6,200 nt of DNA, taken from positions 1 to 6,200 of the forward strand of contig CAYLOP010000174.1 of NCBI GenBank assembly GCA_964385305.1, written 5' to 3'. The position numbers and the translations under genes are program-made. Under the pieces are notes generated by a model. That model was not told the origin of the DNA. It worked only from the letters and a program-made list of their open reading frames with translations, and ran no database searches. This document shows, in pieces, positions 1-5,246 of this stretch (its first letter is position 1; each line of letters starts with the position of its first letter). The stretch comes from CAYLOP01 sp964385305. Lineage in GTDB: Bacteria; Chloroflexota; Anaerolineae; Anaerolineales; E44-bin32.

Positions 1-589
1 CCCGTAGCTCCAGCTCCTCGCCCTCACGCCTGCCGATCGCCAGCAGTTTGATTAAATCCAACCCCGAACGCAAAACCGCTTCCTGACGCCATGTGCGCCA
101 TACCGTCTGGTTGAACATCGGGTATATCAGAGTGGCAATTGAGATGCCAATCAAAGTCCCCGATACAAGGCGTAACACATGGCTGGGCGTGTAAAGGTAT
201 GGCGCCTCCGGAAAAAGGTTGAGGTAGGAATTCAATCCATCAAACGCCCACAACAGACCAAATAGGATGAGAACGATAGAAAGCGTCCGTTGCGGGTAGA
301 AGCCAGTTCGCGGTCGAAAGAGACTGTAGTAGCCCAGCGCAAGCATCGCGCCAAGATACATCCCCGTGCATCGAATGCAAAGCGGGAGCGCACGCTCACC
401 GAGATGAAACGAACGGAGATCAATACGATGACATACCGCATACCCAATCGCATCGGCCTTACCCAACAAGCCCGGCGGTGTGTTCATCAACCACGGGATG
501 AGAATAGCTCCGAAGAGCAAGAGCGCTAAAACCCATAGCGTGATTCGACGATTGAACCGCGATTTTGAACGTGCTTGTGCTGTCGTCAT
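1..589 (-). CDS. DUF2085 family integral membrane protein (C-terminus off the left edge)
   Basis: Reading the minus strand from the ATG at 589-587 gives 196 codons without a stop, so the gene continues past base 1. The protein starts MTTAQARSKSRFNRR, a basic N-terminus, followed by a hydrophobic segment at about residues 16-34. The family signature follows: Cys53-His54 in 'YAVCHRIDLRSF', then 'LPLCIRCTGMYLG' with Cys71 and Cys74. Further hydrophobic segments lie near 76-90, 102-117 and 138-156, with the family-like 'WAFDGLN' at 114-120. DUF2085 proteins are small multi-pass membrane proteins of unknown function. The CH...CxRC residues suggest metal or redox chemistry, but that is inference. 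The tail after residue 160 is hydrophilic and basic. There is no Shine-Dalgarno sequence; a TATAAT box lies 7 nt before the ATG. The family call is fairly sure, the function unknown. Confidence 0.85.
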   Translation of the reverse strand, partial: MTTAQARSKSRFNRRITLWVLALLLFGAILIPWLMNTPPGLLGKADAIGYAVCHRIDLRSFHLGERALPLCIRCTGMYLGAMLALGYYSLFRPRTGFYPQRTLSIVLILFGLLWAFDGLNSYLNLFPEAPYLYTPSHVLRLVSGTLIGISIATLIYPMFNQTVWRTWRQEAVLRSGLDLIKLLAIGRREGEELELR

Positions 590-596
590 GCTAATT

Positions 597-602
597 ATTA
601 TA
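597..602 (-). promoter_or_regulatory. -10 box of the DUF2085 gene, implying a leaderless transcript
   Basis: On the minus strand a perfect TATAAT (602 down to 597) is followed by exactly 7 nt and then the ATG at 589. Transcription should therefore begin at or within a base of the start codon, leaving no room for a ribosome binding site, and none is visible. No good -35 hexamer is found at 17-18 nt; that position overlaps the -35 box of the divergent tRNA promoter. Confidence 0.55.
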
Positions 603-620
603 GTCCATAGCACATGCGCC

Positions 621-650
621 TTGACGTCACCGTGAGGAGACGGTTATAAT
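621..650 (+). promoter_or_regulatory. Strong sigma70-type promoter of the tRNA-Asn gene
   Basis: TTGACG at 621-626 and a perfect TATAAT at 645-650 are separated by 18 nt. The expected start of transcription is about 656-658, a few bases ahead of the mature tRNA 5' end at 661, so the 5' leader for RNase P to remove would be very short. It lies back to back with the minus-strand promoter at 597-602. Confidence 0.85.
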
Positions 651-660
651 CCGTGCGCCT

Positions 661-733
661 TCCTCGGTAGCTCAATCGGCAGAGCAACCGGCTGTTAACC
701 GGTGGGTTGTAGGTTCGAGTCCTACCCGAGGAG
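661..733 (+). tRNA. tRNA-Asn, anticodon GUU
   Basis: A full cloverleaf can be drawn. The acceptor stem is TCCTCGG (661-667) with CCGAGGA (726-732), 7 pairs. The D stem is GCTC/GAGC (670-673/682-685). The anticodon stem is ACCGG/CCGGT (687-691/699-703) around the loop CTGTTAA, placing GTT at 694-696. A 5-nt variable region is followed by the T stem GTAGG/CCTAC around TTCGAGT. The discriminator base is G733. The following bases are CCT, so the 3' CCA is not fully encoded and must be added after transcription. It is a single-gene unit with its own promoter and terminator. Confidence 0.97.
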
Positions 734-750
734 CCTTCTCTTTTCGTTTG

Positions 751-781
751 GCGCATCCGGATAGGGATGCGCGTTTTTCTT
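751..781 (+). terminator. Intrinsic terminator of the tRNA-Asn unit
   Basis: GCGCATCC (751-758) pairs perfectly with GGATGCGC (765-772) around a 6-nt loop, giving an 8-bp GC-rich stem. It is followed by G, a run of five T (774-778) and CTT. It starts 18 nt after the tRNA 3' end. Confidence 0.88.
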
Positions 782-945
782 ATGAACAAATGCCCTAGAG
801 CATGGATTCCACCGACCCGCTTGCACCCACGACTCCGCAGCTCAACGTACATGATTCCGATCAAACTTGATACCCTGCATCCTCTTTAGCGAGTGTTGAC
901 CCTGCTGCGCGACCATCTCGTCCTATATGCTTGTATTGCTCTACG

Positions 946-974
946 TTGACGCACCAGTGGGTTTCGGTTAGAGT
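946..974 (+). promoter_or_regulatory. Candidate promoter of the IorA-like gene
   Basis: TTGACG (946-951) and TAGAGT (969-974) are separated by 17 nt, which would give a leader of about 34 nt before the ATG at 1015. The -10 box matches consensus at four of six positions. A second possible -35 (TTGACC, 896-901) lacks a well-spaced partner. The rest of the 734-1014 spacer, after the tRNA terminator, shows no gene; its only start-to-stop ORF is 35 codons and unconvincing. Confidence 0.4.
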
Positions 975-1014
975 TCATCAAGTACACTGTGAAATCGTGG
1001 AGGGGACGATCCCC

Positions 1015-1629
1015 ATGCAAAATCAACTGCTTTCCGGTAATGAAGCGATCGCACACGGTATTTACGAAGCTGGCGTTCAAGTTGCAGCAGCATACCCGGG
1101 CACACCCAACACAGAGATCTTAGAGGCGGTTTCCCGCCACTATACGGAGGTCATCGTCCAGTGGGCACCGAATGAGAAAGTCGCCTTCGACGTGGCGGTT
1201 GGCGCGACCTACGGTGGGCGGCACGCCATCGCGGTCATGGGACACGTAGGATTGAACGTCGCATTGGAGGTGCTCTTCTACGCCTCATACACCGGCACAG
1301 AGGCGGGGTTAATTGTCGTCACCGCCGACGACCCCGGCTTGCATTCCTCTCAGAACGAGCAGGATAATCGCCACTATGCTCGCTTTGCCAAAGTGCCGAT
1401 GCTCGAACCGGCCAATGGACAAGCAGCAAAAGATATGGTCCAAATCGGCATGGAACTCAGCGATCAATTTGACACCCCTGTCATGCTGCGCACTACAACC
1501 CGTATTTCACATGCCAAATCCATTGTTTCGCTAGGGGAACGCCCGCCTGATTCGAACGAACCCATCGAGTTAAACCGCAAAGCTTTCCTGGCTGGCGTGG
1601 ATCAAGCGAAGGAAGGGAAACCCGCGTGA
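1015..1629 (+). CDS. Indolepyruvate:ferredoxin oxidoreductase alpha-subunit N-terminal domain protein (domain-only or truncated)
   Basis: The start is the ATG at 1015, preceded by GGAGGGG at 999-1005 (9-nt spacing); an upstream in-frame ATG at 931 lacks this and adds residues unlike the family. The 204-aa product matches the pyrimidine-binding (PFOR N-terminal) domain of IorA: 'LLSGNEAIAHGIYEAG' (5-20), 'AAYPGTPNTEILE' (25-37), 'NEKVAFDVAVGA' (53-64) with the conserved Glu54, 'GHVGLNVALE' (76-85), 'ADDPGLHSSQNEQDNRHYAR' (104-123) and 'TPVMLRTTTRISHAKS' (154-169). Complete IorA proteins are about 600 aa. They also carry a TPP-binding domain and a C-terminal two-cluster ferredoxin domain, and with IorB oxidatively decarboxylate aryl-pyruvates to aryl-acetyl-CoA. 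Both later domains are missing here, and no other frame downstream resumes them. The last ~25 residues do not resemble the usual IorA continuation. Alone it should not be catalytic; it is either a deletion remnant or one part of a split enzyme. Confidence 0.85.
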   Translation: MQNQLLSGNEAIAHGIYEAGVQVAAAYPGTPNTEILEAVSRHYTEVIVQWAPNEKVAFDVAVGATYGGRHAIAVMGHVGLNVALEVLFYASYTGTEAGLIVVTADDPGLHSSQNEQDNRHYARFAKVPMLEPANGQAAKDMVQIGMELSDQFDTPVMLRTTTRISHAKSIVSLGERPPDSNEPIELNRKAFLAGVDQAKEGKPA

Positions 1630-1731
1630 ATGCATTAGTCCGCGTCAAGCTGGGCACCAGACAAGTGACTTACTTATGTGTCGCCGTATGACGGTAGGAC
1701 ACCTGAATATTGGCTGCAGAGGGGGAAGGTT

Positions 1732-2049
1732 ATGAAACTCTTTACAAAAATCGCGGCATTGCTAAAGCCTGCTCCTCGAGAAGATCCAGAGGGCTATTGG
1801 GTGTATGTGCAATGTAATCGCTGCGGGGAGAAATTGCGGAGCCGTATCCATTTGCACAATGACCTCAGCATTCGTTATGGTAAAACCTCGCGCGCCAATA
1901 CCTACATCACACAGAAAACCATCATTGGCAGCGGAACCTGCTTCCAGCTCATCGAACTGACGTTGATATTTGATGATCAACGCAAGCTAACCCAGCGCGA
2001 GATCGAGGGCGGGCGATTCATCACCAAAGAAGAATACGCGGCTGAATGA
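1732..2049 (+). CDS. Conserved hypothetical small protein with a CxxC motif
   Basis: The start is the ATG at 1732 (MKLFTKIAALL), behind the purine-rich AGAGGGGG ending 6 nt before it; a GTG at 1678 would add 18 unconvincing residues. The product has 105 aa. A basic, mildly amphipathic N-terminal helix (1-12) precedes 'GYWVYVQCNRCGEKLRSRI' (21-39), where Cys28-x-x-Cys31 looks like half of a metal site or a redox pair. The 'TIIGSGTCF' stretch (63-71) supplies Cys70. The end, 'REIEGGRFITKEEYAAE' (89-105), is charged. The pattern YWxYxxCxRCGE ... GSGxCF ... GGRFIT resembles short uncharacterised proteins I associate with Chloroflexota, from memory only. No signal peptide or membrane span is evident, so it is probably cytosolic. 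It lies 102 nt after the IorA-like stop with no clear terminator between, so co-transcription is possible. Function unknown. Confidence 0.75.
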   Translation: MKLFTKIAALLKPAPREDPEGYWVYVQCNRCGEKLRSRIHLHNDLSIRYGKTSRANTYITQKTIIGSGTCFQLIELTLIFDDQRKLTQREIEGGRFITKEEYAAE

Positions 2050-2385
2050 AATCTCCAGCACACACCGACAAAGCAACAAAGTAAGAATTTCCCCCCACAT
2101 TAGCACCCCTAATTGATCAATGACTACAAGCCGATTCGAGGCTTCTTTAGCCTATCCATTCTGTGGATGCTTGCACTCCGGTCATAGCATCTTGGATTGA
2201 AATTCAAAGTGAGAACAGATAGGAAGCTCTGGTAGGGCATTTATGGGGAGGTATAGTATATGTATTGGAGAGGAAGGGACACCATTCTGAGTCGGCGAGC
2301 TGTAGAACATTGGGCACGCTGAGCAAGCCTCACATCTACGTTCTGTATAGATTGAGGACCGCGGGTGCCCAGCAAAGAGGTGTTT
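2050..2385 (+). other. 336-bp spacer upstream of the DUF166 gene
   Basis: No convincing gene is seen. It contains a perfect 10-bp palindrome ATTGATCAAT (2112-2121); a weak hairpin AGGCT/AGCCT (2139-2143/2149-2153) without a T-run, possibly ending the preceding gene; and the dyad TTGAA-A-TTCAA (2197-2207). It also holds a 20-codon ORF with a good ribosome binding site (2260-2322) and an inverted repeat TGGGCAC/GTGCCCA (2311-2317/2365-2371). I could not place a convincing promoter; TATAGT at 2252-2257 lacks a good -35. Confidence 0.5.
2260..2322 (+). other. Possible 20-codon leader ORF
   Basis: ATG at 2260 follows a strong GGGGAGG (2245-2251) at 8-nt spacing and reads MYWRGRDTILSRRAVEHWAR before TGA. 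Its last codons overlap the left arm of the TGGGCAC/GTGCCCA inverted repeat that ends just ahead of the DUF166 ribosome binding site. This could be a translated leader or simple chance. Confidence 0.2.
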
Positions 2386-3171
2386 ATGCAGATTTTAGGG
2401 ATTATTTCTGGCGAGTATGGTCGCCGACACATAGACAATATTCGTGAAAATGGCCCCTCCTCGTGGAAGATCAAGGTTTGGCAAGCGCCGATGGTGCTTC
2501 CGCCGATGATCGATGATCCGGAAGAGTACCTCCCCGAACATCTCTCTCCGGCATCCCTGATCCTATCGTTCGCTGAGCTCCCAGGAGTTGCTGAACTTCT
2601 GCCCGAAATCGCATCGATGACTGGTGCACAGGCTGTAATCGCGGCTATCGACAACGAAGCCTGGCTACCGCGCGGGTTAGCTCGCCAATTGCGAGGTTGG
2701 TTAAAGGATGTCGGCGTGACTTGTGTGACCCCTAAACCTCTATGTTCACTCACAGAAACGCACTTCGGCATCGACCGCAAGCAAGAAGTCGCTTATGAGA
2801 ACCCCTTGATCGCTGAATTCGCTCGAAATTTCGGGCAGCCGGAATTACAGATCGAGGTAGATCCCATTACGAAACACATCCAAGCTGTGAAAGTCCGGCG
2901 GGACGCCGTATGTGGCTGCGCTCGATACGTGGCATCCAATCTCATTGGGATTTCGGTCGAAGAGGCAGAGGAAAAGGGCGGCCTTCTGCATCACCACTAC
3001 CCATGTATGGCCGCGATGGGAGTGGATATTGACTATGGAGACACCCTGATGCATGTCTCAGGGAACTTGCTTAAGGACCATATTGGTGAGCAAATCAAAA
3101 CCTTCAAGCGCATAACCTACCTCACGCCCGGAACTCGAAGCGATGAAAATGCAAGCCCGAATGCCGAGTAG
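2386..3171 (+). CDS. DUF166 family protein (PF02593, 'dTMP_synthase' domain)
   Basis: The chosen ATG (2386) follows AGAGGTG at 2376-2382 and gives the family N-terminus MQILGIISGEYGRRHIDNI; an in-frame ATG at 2365 adds only seven unlike residues. The 261-aa product covers the whole family: 'DDPEEYLPEHL' (43-53), 'LILSFAELPGVAELLPEIA' (58-76), 'IDNEAWLPRGLARQL' (88-102), 'PKPLCSL' (116-122), 'NPLIAEFARNFGQPE' (139-153), 'DAVCGCARYVA' (173-183) and 'EEAEEKGGLLHHHYPCMAAM' (192-211). Cys120, Cys176 and Cys207 fall where I recall the family's conserved cysteines, and Cys178 is an extra one; they could bind a metal or cluster. PF02593 carries a thymidylate-synthase label from early archaeal work, but a role has not been firmly shown for bacterial members. 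No signal peptide or membrane span, so cytosolic. It stands alone, with 336 and 414 bp of spacer on either side. Confidence 0.9.
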   Translation: MQILGIISGEYGRRHIDNIRENGPSSWKIKVWQAPMVLPPMIDDPEEYLPEHLSPASLILSFAELPGVAELLPEIASMTGAQAVIAAIDNEAWLPRGLARQLRGWLKDVGVTCVTPKPLCSLTETHFGIDRKQEVAYENPLIAEFARNFGQPELQIEVDPITKHIQAVKVRRDAVCGCARYVASNLIGISVEEAEEKGGLLHHHYPCMAAMGVDIDYGDTLMHVSGNLLKDHIGEQIKTFKRITYLTPGTRSDENASPNAE

Positions 3172-3310
3172 CAGCTTCAACAAATCACGATGGTTTGAAG
3201 AGGACCCAGATGTCCAATCGATTTTCCACAGGCGCTCGACAGCTATGCGCCATTTGCCAATAAGCTTGCATCATCCTCTCCTATGATGCTGCAACATTGT
3301 GCGGGGTATC

Positions 3311-3344
3311 GGTGCTTCCATGCGGCATAAAAAGCATAAGCACC
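3311..3344. repeat. Inverted repeat (hairpin) in the DUF166-TPR spacer
   Basis: GGTGCTT (3311-3317) pairs with AAGCACC (3338-3344). After a 2-nt bulge (CC), ATGC (3320-3323) pairs with GCAT (3334-3337) over a 10-nt loop containing five A. There is no T-run on either side, so it is not a standard intrinsic terminator. It may be an RNA structure or a relic of a repeat. Confidence 0.45.
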
Positions 3345-3539
3345 CAGATCAATGGTTGGATCCGGCTGAGTAAGGGGCCATTCGTGGCTGGCAACGAAAT
3401 TTACCTCTGATAAACCTTCAAACCTCGTATTCCATCACGCGTAGAAGATCAAATTAGTCCATTAGTACGATATGCAGCAGCCCTAGACCGCGAGTATGAT
3501 CATGGGCAGGGCTAGATATGATCTACACCGCGGATACCC

Positions 3540-3555
3540 CTTGAAGATATTCAAG
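3540..3555. promoter_or_regulatory. Candidate operator dyad upstream of the TPR gene
   Basis: CTTGAA-GATA-TTCAAG is a perfect 6-bp inverted repeat with a 4-bp centre, 30 bp before the ATG at 3586. Its position suits an operator or 5'UTR hairpin. No well-spaced promoter boxes were found, although two TATGAT copies (3495-3500 and 3517-3522) could serve as -10 elements. Confidence 0.35.
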
Positions 3556-3585
3556 TTAAGGATTCACAAAGCCTGAGACTTTTGT

Positions 3586-5115
3586 ATGAATACCTACTCA
3601 AAAATCGCAATGGATCAGGCTCGACATGCATATAAACGTGGCGATTACGTCCGAGCACGAGAAATTTTACGGGAAGTTGCTAAACGTGATCCCATGAACG
3701 AGCAGGTTTATCTTCTTTTTGCGCAGGTCGCGCAAAAGAGGGAGCACGCCATCATGTGTTACAAGCGCGTGCTCGAGATCAACCCGCAAAACCCAATTGC
3801 GCTGAATGCACTAGCGAAATCGGAAGCTCGAGCAGAGGCTACTCGCAAGCCCGTACGTTCGCCGGTTAGGGCTCCCGCTAAGGATAACCAGCAAGAACCC
3901 ACTCGTAAAAGAAGGCTCCCTTCGAAGAATTTCAAGAGGCGAGTCCTCTTTGGGATTGCACTTCTGACCTTGCTAGGACTGGCATCCGTGATTCACTTGC
4001 GGCCGTTTGATCAAAGCACAACGCAAAGGGACCAAGCCCAGCTCACAACGGAAGAAATCGCTAAAGAAACAACGCAAGCTGAAACCAAATCCGCACAAGC
4101 GACACTCAACGTTAGCTACCGTGGCAGAATTCTTATTCAGGAAGGAGACCCTGCAGCATTTGAGGAAGTTTGGGATCTGATCTCACTTGAGGACTTTGCC
4201 GTCTATACGAATCCCGATAATGAGAAGCCTGAGCATTGGCATACCCTCGACATTGCGATGTCCGTTCGCAGCGAATATCCGCATACGGTTAAATTCCGAA
4301 TCACGATTGAACATCCTATTAACGGCAGTTCGACCCCTGTCTTCTCGACACTGGAAGTCCTCCCCAACACCGCCATGGACCTTGACCCAGGCGAGGTTCA
4401 GGATTTACGGCTCTCGTTCTACCAATGGATTCCATCAATGCCGGAATCCGGAAGATTCTACGTCAGAAATGTGGAGATCTCCCGCATTGACGATATGCGT
4501 CGGGAGGACTGGGCACTTCCTGATTCAGAGAAGGAATACTATCGAGATATCTGGCTGATCAGCAACCCGACCTCAGAACCTCAACCCATCTACTGGACCA
4601 TGTCGAAGCTGGATAGGAAGGGAGCTGTGTTGGCGTCCGAGGAGTATGCCTACTGCACCAGAGCACAAGGAGACTACCGGTCGTTGTATCAGCAACCGTC
4701 GTATTTGCCTCCGAATGCAAGCTATGTGATCTCAAAAGACATCTCGCTCGAGGAGGACGCAGCGGGCGTCACGACAACGCTGGTACCCAGCAATCTTACA
4801 ACCTGTACCTTGGCAGACACGCTCGGCGTATCGCCTAGTCCGAGCGTCAAGCTCATAGAGCTGGAAGAAGCAAATGGCCAGGTCGCTTTACTCGTTGAAA
4901 ATGAAACTCAGAAAGATGCTTTTGGCCTGCTCTATGTAAATGTCTACGATGAAAGCGGACTCCTGATCCATGGTCAGATCGTCCCGATCGATGGACACAA
5001 TCTTCCCATCCCACCCGATGAAGAGTACGAACTAAGTGCAAGTATTCATCCTCCACAATGGGTCATGCCTCAACCCGCGCGTTACGAGATCTTTTTCCTG
5101 GGCATGAGCGGGTAA
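3586..5115 (+). CDS. TPR-containing single-pass membrane protein with a large extracytoplasmic beta-rich region
   Basis: The 509-aa product has three parts. Residues 5-72 form about two TPR units: 'QARHAYKRGDYVRAREIL' (11-28), then a shortened repeat 'YLLFAQVAQKREHAIMCYKR' (42-61) running into VLEINPQNP. That abbreviated repeat recalls TPR membrane proteins common in Anaerolineae (from memory). A basic, Pro/Arg-rich linker (87-119) leads to one membrane span at about 119-137. The cytosolic-side charges (KRRLPSKNFKRR) predict the TPRs inside and the remaining ~370 residues outside. The outer part begins with a Thr/Gln/Glu-rich stalk (140-172), then strand-rich segments with only two cysteines (357, 407). 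Residues ~420-505 ('VALLVENETQ', 'LLYVNVYDESGLLIHGQ', 'IPPDEEYELS') look like an FxLYD-type beta-sandwich. The ribosome binding site is weak (TGAGA); ATG 3610 is an alternative start. A sensing or scaffold role is inference. Confidence 0.85.
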   Translation: MNTYSKIAMDQARHAYKRGDYVRAREILREVAKRDPMNEQVYLLFAQVAQKREHAIMCYKRVLEINPQNPIALNALAKSEARAEATRKPVRSPVRAPAKDNQQEPTRKRRLPSKNFKRRVLFGIALLTLLGLASVIHLRPFDQSTTQRDQAQLTTEEIAKETTQAETKSAQATLNVSYRGRILIQEGDPAAFEEVWDLISLEDFAVYTNPDNEKPEHWHTLDIAMSVRSEYPHTVKFRITIEHPINGSSTPVFSTLEVLPNTAMDLDPGEVQDLRLSFYQWIPSMPESGRFYVRNVEISRIDDMRREDWALPDSEKEYYRDIWLISNPTSEPQPIYWTMSKLDRKGAVLASEEYAYCTRAQGDYRSLYQQPSYLPPNASYVISKDISLEEDAAGVTTTLVPSNLTTCTLADTLGVSPSPSVKLIELEEANGQVALLVENETQKDAFGLLYVNVYDESGLLIHGQIVPIDGHNLPIPPDEEYELSASIHPPQWVMPQPARYEIFFLGMSG

Positions 5116-5173
5116 TCATCGAGCACACATCCTCGCGCAGTGAAAATTCCTCGATAACCTCAATCGAATGAAA

Positions 5174-5196
5174 GAAGCTCGCACTCAGCGAGCTTC
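5174..5196. terminator. Hairpin between convergent genes, probable shared terminator
   Basis: GAAGCTCGC (5174-5182) pairs perfectly with GCGAGCTTC (5188-5196) around a 5-nt loop. It begins 59 nt after the TPR gene's stop and lies 51 nt beyond the stop of the minus-strand TerC gene. There is no T-run on the plus side (it reads GATACCCCC) and only TTT on the minus side, so termination may be weak or factor-aided. Confidence 0.55.
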
Positions 5197-5246
5197 GATA
5201 CCCCCTTCTAGACTGGAGCCTTTAGAAAGAAGCTAGATGGACCTTC

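Larger units (their letters stand above)
3172..3585 (+). other. 414-bp intergenic region without a convincing gene
   Basis: Neither strand shows a supportable coding region. One plus frame is open from an ATG at 3143, inside the end of the DUF166 gene, to TGA at 3284-3286 (47 codons). The same frame continues after that stop to TAA at about 3371, including a short stretch reading MRHKKHKHPDQWLDPAE. This might be a decayed gene, but I recognise nothing in it. Structural elements are a weak GGCGC/GCGCC stem (3231-3235/3247-3251), the hairpin at 3311-3344, a direct repeat TATGATC (3495-3501 and 3517-3523, 22 bp apart) and the dyad at 3540-3555. Confidence 0.5.

Noticed and set aside
290..529. 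Plus-strand open frame of 79 codons, and a minus-strand frame of 73 codons (232-453)
   Set aside because: Both are other-frame shadows of the DUF2085 coding sequence, which has family motifs; their products are Arg/Glu- or Arg/Ser-rich without pattern.
598..864. Minus-strand open frame of 88 codons
   Set aside because: It runs antisense through the tRNA-Asn gene, its promoter and terminator; part of its translation is simply the tRNA complement.
782..889. A 35-codon plus-strand ORF beginning just after the tRNA terminator (MNKCPRAW...)
   Set aside because: No ribosome binding site, its start abuts the terminator T-run, and the product is unpatterned.
886..1080. Minus-strand open frame of 64 codons
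   Set aside because: It overlaps the start of the IorA-like gene and its promoter region and has no recognisable motif or ribosome binding site.
1625..1690. Idea that the missing part of iorA continues in another frame after 1629
   Set aside because: The other frames close within 21-40 codons and show none of the TPP-binding or ferredoxin (CxxCxxCxxxC) motifs.
2241..2780. Minus-strand open frame of 179 codons
   Set aside because: It lies antisense over the well-supported DUF166 gene and its upstream region; its translation is Ser/Arg-rich with no family motifs.
4187..4558. Plus-strand open frame of 123 codons within the TPR/TM gene
   Set aside because: Out-of-frame shadow of the 509-aa gene, with an Arg/Ser/Pro-rich product and no supporting start signal.
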